Shown piece after piece: positions 36,701 to 40,569 of a stretch of DNA of 43,471 bases. Source of the stretch: Candidatus Omnitrophota bacterium (GTDB lineage Bacteria; Omnitrophota; Gorgyraeia; Aquiviventales; Aquiviventaceae); contig JAGVGS010000107.1 of assembly GCA_020057015.1 (NCBI GenBank), forward strand, positions 1-43,471, in the 5' to 3' direction. Within the stretch, counting starts at the first letter, position 1, and every line of letters starts with the position of its first letter. The position numbers were made by a program, and so were the translations under genes. The notes beneath the pieces were generated by a model. The model made no database searches, had not been told where the DNA came from, and was given only the letters and a program-made list of their open reading frames with translations.

Positions 36701-38956
36701 AGCGTGCTGGACAACACGGTGTATGATGACTCGAATGCCAACTTCAACATCCAGGGTAACTTCACGCTGACGTTGCCGAACGGCGGCGAGTCCTGGAGTG
36801 TGGGGGAGAACCGAAACATCACCTGGAACTGGGGCGGCACGATTCCCAACGTGAAGCTCACTTACTCGACCGACAGCGGCAGCACGTTCCCGAGCGTGAT
36901 CACGGCCTCGGCGCCCAACGGGCCAGGCTCCAGCGGCAGCTTCAGCTACGCGTGGACCGTGCCGAATAGCATCACCACAACCGCGCGGGTCAAGGTGGAG
37001 GACGTCACGGATGGGGCGGTGTTCGATGCGTCCAACGCCGACTTCAAGATCCAGGGTAAGCTGACCCTCATCGCCCCCAACGGCAGCGACCGCTGGGTCG
37101 TGAATGAGACCAAGCCGATTCAGTGGAGCACCGCCGGCAGCATCAACAACGTGAAACTCGAGTACTCGACCGACAGCGGCAGCACGTATCCGAACACCAT
37201 CGTGGCCTCGGTGGCCAACGGGGGCAGCTACAACTGGGTCGTGCCCAACACGACGTCCACCACGGCGCGTGTACGGGTCCTCAACGTGGCGGACAACACC
37301 GTGGCCGATGCCTCGGATACCGACTTTACGATCGACCTGTATCAAATTACCGTGCATATCAAGGATCTCTTGACGAACAATGCGCTCGATCAGGTCGGGG
37401 TGGATGGCGCCAACAGCCTGAACGCCGCCTACCTGTGGCAGCAGTCGGGCATCACCTCGCCGATCACGAAAGGCCTGCAATACGGGACCTGGCCGATCAA
37501 GTTCAGCCGGGTCGAGTACGGCGACCAAGTGATCAATGTCGTGGCCGATAGGGACCAGACGATGAACGTGTACATGGAGACCCAGGTGGTGCACCTGTGG
37601 GAAGTGGTGACCGAGATGGCGTATAACTCCACCACCGATACCGTGGCGATTGCGGCCACGCTGCGTCGCGATGGGTCCACGGTCATCGGCGTCACCTCGA
37701 ATACGGTCAAATTCTATGATGGCGGTGCGCTGATCAAGACCTTTACCACGAATGGGGCCCCGGATGCCCAGGGCTTCTATAACTACACGTGGACCACTCC
37801 CACGGGCCTCGTGGCCGGCAAGGTGTACAATGTGGTCAGCAGCGGCACGATCGCGACGGGTGGCGTGTTCAACACGCCGAAGACCTTCAGCATCACGGAG
37901 GTTTCGAAGCTGCAGGATGTGCAAAATACGATCAATGATAAGTTGAATATGTCGATGAGCACGATGCAGACCAACATCCGCGGTGATTTGAGCGCGCAGA
38001 CCGGCACGATTACCGGGGCGTTGACGGCGCAGACATCGGCGATCAACACGTCGCTATCGAACTTTGAGACCAAGAGCGACGTGCAGATCAACGCCCTGAA
38101 GCTGCGCGCGGATGAGATCAAGGACGCCGGCGGCGAGCTGCAGAAGAGCAGCGAAGACTTGAACGCCACCAACGCCAAGTTCTCTGGCAACTTGATCACG
38201 CCGAAGAACGCGCTGATCAACGACAAGGATGTGAAGATCCAGTACCGGGCCATTCCGAACTTAGTACCGCTCATCACGATCACGGCTCAGGATACGAGCA
38301 ACCAAAGCGTGACCGTGGTCTCGGGAGAGCCGATGAGCCTGGTGGACGGCTACGCTGACATGTACGAATACACGATCGATAAGATCACCTCCCCGCCGTA
38401 CACGCCCGGCAAGGCCGTGAGCGTGGTGGTGGAGGCCGAGGTCTTCACCTACGTGCTCGATGCCGCGAAGGGCAAGGTGAAGAACGTCGAAGCGGGCTCT
38501 TTCATCGTGGAATCCACGACGCTGAGCACCCTCGAGGGCCTCGTGGCTTCGCAGGGCGGCCTGAAGGATCTGGTGCAGAGCATGGTGGCCACGATGAATG
38601 GGCTGAAAGGCAACGTGGCCAGCCGTGGGGATAGCATGGCCATGTTGGATGCCCTCAACCGGAAGATCGACCAATTGCCCAGGCTGATCGTGCAGGAGAT
38701 GAACCGCGGCAGCACAATGACCGACATGAAAGACGAGATCGCGCAGATCAGTGAGACCTTGCAGGATTTGGCGGGCAAGGATCTCGGGCTGGATCTGACC
38801 AATATCGTGGGCAAGGCGATCGATGAGTCCTCTGGGATCAAGGAGCTGCGCCAGTCGGCTGATCGGGTGCAGGGCAGCACCGAGCTCATGCAGAAAATCG
38901 TCGAACAAAAGTGGGGAGGCATCGATGCGCCGGTCATCCACGCGATCTACCAGTAA
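21776..38956 (+). CDS. Giant secreted repeat protein (5726 residues, 49 Ig-like domains)
   Basis: Start ATG 21776 is chosen because GGAGAGGGGG lies about ten bases upstream and the frame then opens with a good signal peptide (SWRSWRVIAAGVLGILTAGLLAF...AEA); an ATG at 21740 is possible. Residues about 30-395 hold four degenerate copies of an 80-residue beta motif. Residues about 395-5186 are 49 tandem domains of 94-104 residues with the pattern LTAPNGGExWxVGxxxNITW ... NVKLxYSTDGG ... YAWTIPDAI ... VRVKI ... DTSNADFxIKG, matching Kre9/KNH-type Ig-like folds. Residues 5187-5726 comprise a carboxypeptidase-regulatory-like domain, a beta domain and long coiled coil (LQDVQNTINDKLNMSMSTMQ...). No C-terminal anchor or sorting signal is seen. 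A filamentous adhesin or cell-envelope tether is inferred. No frameshift or stop over 17 kb. Confidence 0.95.
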   Translation: MGATSWRSWRVIAAGVLGILTAGLLAFPQPAEAFQVKRVLRNTTAFQLLNGEEVKTYDLTSQLGGVPLDMTKCFIVASTFPSSGFNTQTDAFIAIDDPSTIMAARRTGTAQVDIQFMVIEFVDGVSVQSGLTVISETALTKNIVLPASVDLAKSFALITWRSFNHNTQATHDDKNLYSADLTAVNNLRLQRSDQAGTFLNDVYYQVVSFDEDVTVTKGTVDIDAVQDAGETSDNGTAMVATINPALTSVNDAMMFFTIRPSAAVNGVDQQYKVDGYINATNAITFTRNNNTNSVSIVYYLLNFSNEMYVQHARNTATLPNGTASGTFNLPTVTTLARTFGTFSSSGPGTAGNADNPSLYVTGALASVAGPQTQVTLARSGTSGATAVSYMAPELPPVNVTAPDTASIIWKVGEARTITWKHADDVAANTAAIDLSVNGGSAWLGTSITCDEGARTMASDVCTWTIPDSLGGTSVIGNNLRIRVRDTVLAARNFDPTDVSFEIIGSITVTAPNGSEVWYVGDTNRNITWTNTGNHTTDKVNIYLSENGGSTYPTAIVTGGSAPTVESGTYAWNPMPDKIGTDRRVRVESQNDPAPIDVFDTSNANFEIRGSVTVTYPNGAETLETQKAYNITWNKTGTFAPNNEVNIYYSKNSGGQYPTTLVTNQAAGASSGSYSWTPVAGDVSDFARVKVTQRDNSNVTDESNADFLVKPSIVVSYPNGGENLVVGTPTNVTWTTNGAGLANVKIEYSINGGGAYSPIIENDNIADDGIVTNNGTRSWDVPDVIGGNVLIKISNPSISAINDVSDAIFRVKGQTKVLIPNGTELWPVGGSRNIQWSNVGTFTSNVDIRFSTNGGADGYPGGNTIVAGHTNTGASGSYTWNPVVDIAGGYNNAMRIKVLPVDSVNVAEDTSDASFTIHGTLTLAAPNGGQTWVYGGAAQNITWTKTGAIGNVELRYSTNSGGGFGSPFATGLNPTAGTPYAWTLPDSLSNAARIQVRTVDQPLVIYDDSDADFFLKGSLTVTAPNTAVTWYRGDIQNVTWTRAGTTGAMTGNVDIHYTPDNGSNYYAISVNNVLASAGTYPWTIPTDAPNDTVQSDTVKVRVRLSSDTVVSDESNVTFKIKPRLTLTAPNTNVAWIVGTSQNITWTTAGSVPKVKLSYSTTGGSPYANSIVADLSNVNSYAWTIPDAIGTQLRVLVAKDTPVDPDSAVEDFSDADFEIKGSLTLTSPNLGTEVWIVGSSQNITWTKTGSLTGNVKLYYSTDGGSTYVGDPASPFATVAVTAGSYAWTIPDAIDNDLKVKVVYVNDTAVADASNAVFTVKGSLTITAPNTGTEIWDVNTLHNITWTKTGTIGNVDLSLSLDGGTDGYATSIVTGVTSTSPYAWTIPSNTTLTVQARVKIAPVTAAQAAADTSDANFRLRGSFTLTAPSGPENWIVGASQNITWTSLGGIANAKLEYSRDSGSDGYPYLITASTPAGAGSYAWTVGWAAADADKTNSSTIRVRVSDAATADVNDTSDADFTIRGSLALTAPNGGENWLVGSSQNIAWTRTGKIPNVKLVYSVDSGVDGYPESTPNQTIVGSTSGEALSYAWTIPDKIGTALRVKIYDLSSVSATPDTSNADFTIRGSLAVTAPNGSESWTYGGAAQNVTWTLNGTVTGNVKLYYSNNGGSSYMGDPGTPFATVAASAGTYAWTIPDDLTTQARVKITHAGSPTADPDESNANFTIKGVLVLVAPNGGEDWRADESQNITWTRTGTIALVNLYYSTNSGGTYPVTIASAVNGGNLSRAWTIPNTLSVTTARVKIEDNGNTAVLDTSDADFIIKPKLTLLTPNGSEVWYVNNNTDDITWTTNGTVAEVNLKYATDGSTFSNPIATQLANINAYDNWVIPDALSTTVKVRVESFTDAANVSDVSNADFTIRGAITVTAPNTNVTWIVGDSQNVTWTKVGSLTGNVNLYYSTNGGSSYLGDPGTPFATPTVASGSYALTIPDAIGSNLKVKAVLANNTSVTDESNTAFTVKGSLIISAPNGGEVWDVNTLNNITWTKTGTIGNVDLSLSLDGGTDAYATSIVTGISATSPYAWTIPSNTTLTAQARVKIAPVTAAQAAADTSDANFRLRGSFTLTAPNGGEPWIVGAANNVTWTLLGGMVNAKLEYTRDGGSTYHTIVASTAAGSGSYAWTVDWANSDNSKQVLNSNTMRVRISDAADVTVQDSSNANFTVKGSLTLAAPNGGENWLVGGAQNITWTRTGYLPNVKLEYSTDGGSTYPNEIVASTSGEALSYAWTIPNAIDNDLRVQVTDLSAVAAAADVSNANFTIRGALTLTSPNGGEQLGIAGSHNITWTRTGTVTENVKLVYSTDGGSTYPEPSKVIVSDVVAATQTYAWTVPDAPTIQARVKIIHTPVATPLADPDESNANFSIKGTLTIVAPNGAETWKSGESRNITWTRGGSIASVRLSYSKDSGATFPTQIIASTAGADLAYGWTVPDVVTAADRTKIRVKIEDVGDPTVSDTSNADFTIRPQLTLTAPNGGQTWLVGASQNITWTKNGSIPNVKLVYSTDSGSTYPEAAPDNTITGSTPGADLSFAWTVPDKVGTLLRVKIVQTDDAAVVDTSDGDFAIKGSLALTSPNGGETWLVNESRAVTWTRVGTTGTMAGNVELAYSINGGTGYGAAFATPLASALTYAWTVPDAIGTQLRVRVRAEGDTSVSDESNANFTIKGILALTAPNGGQTWGVGTTPNITWTRTGSITNVKLDYSVDSGGSFPNAIIASTDASTGTYAWTVPAGAVLSTQARVRVTDAADAAVADDSNADFNLVGVLVLTAPNGGEIWAYNTSQNVTWTRSGNISNVKLEYSTNGGSSYPNVIIGSTAAATQSYTWTVPNEHSATVRVKVSDAAAAFTGIVSDTSNANFKIRSGLTLSAPDGGEVWTVGSAQSVGWGSSGTVNNVMLEYSTNGGSSYDFLVTNSAPNTGSYSWTVPDAIGTSVRVKITDAEDAAASDASNGNFKIRGSLTLGAPNGGEQWGIATSKNVTWTRNGSIANVKLDYSLNGGTDYDGSIVASTAAAAGTYAWTIPDFPTATARVKVADAADALLVFDTSNANFSIKGSVNVTAPNGGETWIVGADNNVTWTKFGSISSVEIRYSENNGSTWPAGNIIVGSTSAAAGTYTWTIPDKIGNSVLVRITDTADTSTLDDSNAVFSIKGSYALTSPNGSETWVVGESRNITWTKTGTLGNAKLEMSVNGGSVYPTEIVNPVASVDGTYGWTVPDAIGTQVRVKITLLSDTAVNDASSGNFTIKGSLTLNAPNGGEVWTVGSNQPITWSRVGSIANVKLVYSTDGGVSYPEVGPDNTIVASTAAAAGSYSWTIPDAITTTARVKAIDFSDASVSDTSNANFKIAGSLALTAPNGGEAWLIGGSQNITWTKQGAIANVKLEYSTNSGGAYPNEIIASTSAAAGTYAWTIPDAPSTAVRVKITNTSDSTVNDASNADFNIRGTLTVVAPNGSEVWTVGESRNITWSKTGSISNVELRYSTNSGSSYPTVIVASTAASALSYAWTVPDAISTTARVKITDTTDSAVTDTSNADFKIRGALLVTAPNGGETWIVGAAQNITWTRTGSIANVKLDYATDGGIGYTNPITASTAGAAGTYAWTIPDAIGNQVRVRIGDAADDNNVYDMSDNNLTIKGAVTLNAPNGAESWIVGASQNITWSKSGTLGNCKLEYSTTSGAAYPNEIVNPIACATLTYAWTIPDAISAGVRVKLTNLVDTGVSDASNADFNIKGSLTLTSPNGSETWLVGETRSITWTKTGSIATARLDYSTNGGVAYPNVITASTGAGGLSFLWTVPDNMSTNVKVRIRNVDDTTVEDESNASFKIAGSFTLNSPNGAEKWPAGSLQSLTWSKTGSIANAKLELSTDGGSTYPTLIVATTPASNLSYAWTLGSATSTQCRVKITDVSDSGVNDATNANFKIMGGFSLTAPNGGEVWVVGSSQNITWTTSGTVANVKLDYSTDGGASYPNVITASVTNTGSYGWTIPDAIGTTLRVKVEDVLDIDAKDESDANFKIKGSVTVTAPNGGELWDVGASQNITWTKTGTIANVKIEFSTDGGTNYPGGGQVIANSFNAGAFSYSWTVPDYIYTTLRVRLTDVGDATVVDQSNNNFTVRGAFTLTAPNGGEKWKVGATQVISWTTFGTIPNVKLEYSSNGGTDYSNIAASAANTGTYNWTLPNAISTTAKVRVSNAADAGTLDVSNANFKIMGNFTVTAPDGGEVLTAGSSYNVTWTNQGTVSNVELKYSTNSGGAYGNTIVGSASNTGTYSWTVPDAISSTLRVRVADATDATDAFDTSNADFKIRAGFTLTAPNGSEAWTVGTARNVTWTTAGTVANVKLEYSINGGTDYVNIIGSTANSSPYSWTIPDAITTAGRVRVSDVNDSTANDASNANFKIQGVLTMTAPNGGEKWTVNSARSVSWDRVGSIANVKLDFSTNGGSIYAPIIASTANTGTYAWTIPDSVSTDCLVKVTDTNDATVTDASNAAFKIQAGFVVTAPNGGEVWGIGSARTIAWTTNGTVAFVKIDYSTDGGTNYTNQITTSTANTGTYNWTIPDAISGTVRVKVSQTTDAEAFDTSDGNFRIRISVALVAPNGAEVWRVGQSRNVTWSISGTIPNVKLQYSRDGFNADLQTINISAPQTGSYAWTIPDAISNTVRVRVSDPNDIGALDDSNADFRIIANFTVTAPNGSEQWTVGSAQTVTWTSAGSVSNVKLEYSTNSGGSWNPLLGSTPNDGTQGWTVPDAISANARLRVSDPADSTSDDTSDNDFKIRAFFALSAPNGSEIWTVNESRNITWTNTGTVPNVKLEYSTDGGANYNQTIAASTGNTGTYAWTVPDAISTTVRVKVTSTTDVDGNDASDANFKIRGAFNLTAPNGAENWKIANNHTITWTTTGTMANVKLSYSTNGGAAFPNTIIASVANTNSYVWNVADAPTTAGRVRVESVLDNTVYDDSNANFNIQGNFTLTLPNGGESWSVGENRNITWNWGGTIPNVKLTYSTDSGSTFPSVITASAPNGPGSSGSFSYAWTVPNSITTTARVKVEDVTDGAVFDASNADFKIQGKLTLIAPNGSDRWVVNETKPIQWSTAGSINNVKLEYSTDSGSTYPNTIVASVANGGSYNWVVPNTTSTTARVRVLNVADNTVADASDTDFTIDLYQITVHIKDLLTNNALDQVGVDGANSLNAAYLWQQSGITSPITKGLQYGTWPIKFSRVEYGDQVINVVADRDQTMNVYMETQVVHLWEVVTEMAYNSTTDTVAIAATLRRDGSTVIGVTSNTVKFYDGGALIKTFTTNGAPDAQGFYNYTWTTPTGLVAGKVYNVVSSGTIATGGVFNTPKTFSITEVSKLQDVQNTINDKLNMSMSTMQTNIRGDLSAQTGTITGALTAQTSAINTSLSNFETKSDVQINALKLRADEIKDAGGELQKSSEDLNATNAKFSGNLITPKNALINDKDVKIQYRAIPNLVPLITITAQDTSNQSVTVVSGEPMSLVDGYADMYEYTIDKITSPPYTPGKAVSVVVEAEVFTYVLDAAKGKVKNVEAGSFIVESTTLSTLEGLVASQGGLKDLVQSMVATMNGLKGNVASRGDSMAMLDALNRKIDQLPRLIVQEMNRGSTMTDMKDEIAQISETLQDLAGKDLGLDLTNIVGKAIDESSGIKELRQSADRVQGSTELMQKIVEQKWGGIDAPVIHAIYQ
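22960..37335 (+). repeat. Array of 49 Ig-like coding repeats with seven-domain super-repeat
   Basis: Counting each xPNGGExW motif gives 49 units with a mean of about 98 codons. Unit boundaries usually read KG or RG, but KP/RP appears before units 8, 15 and 22, exactly seven apart. Units 9-14 match units 16-21 one by one better than they match their neighbours: for example 10 and 17 share the PSNTTLTxQARVKIAP block, 9 and 16 share GDPxxPFAT, and 12 and 19 share STSGEALSYAWTIP. Confidence 0.85.
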
Positions 38957-39791
38957 CATGGCGCAGGCCCTGCTCGCCTTGGCCCTCACCCTGCTGGCCG
39001 GCCTTCGGGTGGAGGCGGCGGTCGAGCGCGAGCCGGTGATGCTCTCGGTCGTGGCGGTGAATCCCTCGGCAGAGAAGACCCAAACACTCCCCATCCGCAT
39101 CGACTTGCCCAGGGAAGTGAAGCCGGCCGATGTGCTGGACGTAGGCGAGCTGACGCTCGAGTACGATGATGACCAGCAGAACTACTACGTCTTCAAGGAC
39201 TTGGTGGCACTCGAACCCAAGCAAACGCTGGTCTTCGAAGTGCGGGTGAAGGACGTGTGGTTCGTGCCGCAGCCAGAGCTGGATAGCTTGCGCGATTATG
39301 CGAGCCTGCTCATGAGCCGGATCAAAAACACCGAGTACGCGAACACGGCTAAGGCGCTTACCGAGAGCATCCACAGCCGCCTTGGCGAGATCGCCGCTAC
39401 GCAGGATGATGAGACGCTAAGCCGCAAGGCCCGCATCGGCGCGTACCGGCACCACCTGGACGTGGTAGCCCAGGTGAAGGAAGACCTCAGTCGGATGGAG
39501 AAGCTGCTCACGTTCACCGGTGGGCCGCCGGTGCCGGAGCTGCTGGAGCAATCTTCGCTGAAATCCGATGCGCCGTCCAAGACGACCACCTGGATGGTCA
39601 TCTTTCTGATCCTGATCTTCATCGGACTCTTGGGTGGGCAGTTTTTCTTCACCTGGAGCCGGCGCGCCAACGTGACCCGCGACCTCTCGATCCTGAGGGA
39701 GGCCACCTTTGGCAAGCAGCCCGGCAAAGCCCCCACCGGGCAGGTCGGCAACGGGCACGGGGCGGCCCCAGGCACCGCACCCCGGCGCTAG
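38925..39791 (+). CDS. Exported, C-terminally membrane-anchored partner of the giant protein
   Basis: 288 residues from ATG 38925, which has GGGGAGG at 38913-38919 and gives a signal peptide with a basic head (MRRSSTRSTSNMAQALLALALTLLAG...VEA); ATG 38958 is the alternative. It overlaps the giant gene by 32 bases. The exported part has a beta domain (VMLSVVAVNPSAEKTQTLPIRIDLP...LVFEVRVKDVW) and a long helical segment (residues 115-195). A membrane helix at about 222-243 (TWMVIFLILIFIGLLGGQFF) is followed by a 45-residue basic, Gly/Pro-rich cytoplasmic tail. It may hold the giant protein's coiled-coil end at the inner membrane. No family recognised. Confidence 0.82.
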   Translation: MRRSSTRSTSNMAQALLALALTLLAGLRVEAAVEREPVMLSVVAVNPSAEKTQTLPIRIDLPREVKPADVLDVGELTLEYDDDQQNYYVFKDLVALEPKQTLVFEVRVKDVWFVPQPELDSLRDYASLLMSRIKNTEYANTAKALTESIHSRLGEIAATQDDETLSRKARIGAYRHHLDVVAQVKEDLSRMEKLLTFTGGPPVPELLEQSSLKSDAPSKTTTWMVIFLILIFIGLLGGQFFFTWSRRANVTRDLSILREATFGKQPGKAPTGQVGNGHGAAPGTAPRR

Positions 39792-39803
39792 CAGCCTTGC
39801 TCT

Positions 39804-40067
39804 ATGGCCGCCGGCCTGCTGCACGTCGTCGTCCTTAGCCCCGAGCAGGTGCTCTTTGAGGGCGATGCCGACCATGTGATCGCCCCCGGAGAGTATGGGG
39901 TCTTCGAAATCCTGCCCTTCCACCGGCCCTTTGGCAGCTTGCTGCTGCCTGGACACCTCATCATTGATTCCCAGGCCCTGCCCATCGAGCGGGGGGTGCT
40001 GCGCGTTGAGCGAGACACTGTTACTGCCCTTGTCGAACTGCCGCCTGAAAACGGGGACAGTTACTAA
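39804..40067 (+). CDS. atpC: F-type ATP synthase epsilon subunit, beta-sandwich only
   Basis: 87 residues. It matches the N-terminal beta-sandwich of epsilon: LHVVVLSPEQVLFEGDADHVIAPGEYGVFEILPFHRPF...LPIERGVLRVERDTVTALVE. The usual C-terminal helical pair (about 45-50 residues), which regulates ATP hydrolysis, is missing. The last residues (ENGDSY) and the stop TAA are read from REP-like element A copy 3, so the helical domain may have been lost through that insertion, or a naturally short form may have had its last residues replaced. It lies 12 bases after the giant protein's partner and is separated from the other ATP synthase genes by the REP hairpin and a riboswitch. Confidence 0.85.
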   Translation: MAAGLLHVVVLSPEQVLFEGDADHVIAPGEYGVFEILPFHRPFGSLLLPGHLIIDSQALPIERGVLRVERDTVTALVELPPENGDSY

Positions 40068-40123
40068 TTTGTGCCCGGACCCCTAGACGGCACACCGAAA
40101 ATTAGTGACTGTCCCTGTTTTTT
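40048..40123 (-). repeat. REP-like element A, copy 3 (inverted), terminator hairpin
   Basis: Arms ACGGGGACAGTTACTAATTT and AAATTAGTGACTGTCCCTGT. The centre (GTGCCCGGACCCCTAG...GGCACACCGAAA) is the reverse complement of the centre of copies 1 and 2, so this copy is inserted the other way round. It is followed by TTTTTT and thus should terminate transcription after atpC. Confidence 0.9.
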
Positions 40124-40134
40124 GCTCGCCTGCC

Positions 40135-40164
40135 TTGCTTTTTTGCGCTACGAACAGGTATGCT
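40135..40164 (+). promoter_or_regulatory. Promoter of the ATP synthase riboswitch operon
   Basis: TTGCTT at 40135-40140, 18-base spacer, TATGCT at 40159-40164 within AGGTATGCTTTA. Eleven bases downstream of the REP hairpin T-tract. Confidence 0.7.
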
Positions 40165-40201
40165 TTAACTACATAGAATTAAGCAGGTTTGGTCAACTTT
40201 A

Positions 40202-40285
40202 GTGCTGTAGAAGGGCAAACGATCCGCAAGGATCGGGCGCAAAGCCGCAAGTCCTGCGCAGGCAGGATGGTTGGGCTGCCGGCAC
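40202..40285 (+). promoter_or_regulatory. c-di-GMP-I (GEMM-I) riboswitch aptamer before ATP synthase genes
   Basis: P1 can form from GTGC (40202-40205) and GCAC (40282-40285). Then AAGGGCAAAC, P2 hairpin GATCC-GCAA-GGATC with a GNRA loop, the signature GGGCGCAAAGCC, and a P3 arm GTCCTG...CAGGA with the closing strand TGGTTGGGCTGCC. GGGCGCAA (40235-40242) is complementary to TTGCGCCC (40298-40305), the 5' arm of the terminator, the same geometry as riboswitch 2 but with a changed base on both strands. The regulated gene is the ATP synthase c subunit, 56 bases downstream of the aptamer. An OFF response to c-di-GMP is inferred. Confidence 0.92.
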
Positions 40286-40300
40286 AAGCCAGCGTGATTG

Positions 40301-40333
40301 CGCCCATCCACCGCGGATGGGCGTTTGCTGTTG
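40301..40333 (+). terminator. Intrinsic terminator of riboswitch 3
   Basis: Stem CGCCCATCC/GGATGGGCG (40301-40309 and 40315-40323), loop ACCGC, then TTTGCTGTT. The tract is interrupted, so termination may be partial. It ends right at the Shine-Dalgarno of the c subunit gene. Confidence 0.8.
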
Positions 40334-40341
40334 AGGAGACC

Positions 40342-40563
40342 ATGGGCCGTAATGTGGCGTTGACGGTCGTGTTTTTCATCTGTCTCATCGGGCCGGCGGC
40401 CGTGATGGCCGTGATGGGCAAGGCCAGCATCGGGGCGCTGGGCCGCAATCCCTCGGCCGCGCCCAAGATTCTCACGGCTATGATCATTAACCTGATTTTT
40501 GTCGAAGCCATTGCCGTGGTGGCCCTGCTGGTCATCTGGCAGCTCTTCACGCAGAAAGGCTAA
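40342..40563 (+). CDS. atpE: F-type ATP synthase c subunit (proteolipid)
   Basis: 73 residues from ATG 40342 with GAGGAG at 40333-40338; a longer frame reaching back into the riboswitch is rejected. Two membrane helices are joined by the polar loop GRNPSAAP (Arg35-Asn36-Pro37). The ion-binding carboxylate is Glu55 in FVEAIAVVALLV; the following Ala, and no Gln in helix 1, fit H+ rather than Na+ coordination. Helix 1 lacks the usual GxGxGxG packing motif and reads IGPAAVMAVMGKASIG. First gene behind the riboswitch. No a subunit gene precedes it, which is unusual. Confidence 0.92.
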   Translation: MGRNVALTVVFFICLIGPAAVMAVMGKASIGALGRNPSAAPKILTAMIINLIFVEAIAVVALLVIWQLFTQKG

Positions 40564-40569
40564 GCCTCC

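Noticed and set aside
22960..37335. Regular array resembling a CRISPR at first glance
   Set aside because: The period is about 293 bases, in frame, and units are diverged protein domains, not identical short repeats with spacers.
21725..38283. Long minus-strand frames opposite the giant gene
   Set aside because: They repeat with the domain period, have odd composition, no ribosome sites, and mirror the codon bias of the real gene.
40189..40341. Longer N-terminus for the c subunit
   Set aside because: The extension is the riboswitch itself; ATG 40342 has a Shine-Dalgarno and gives normal length.
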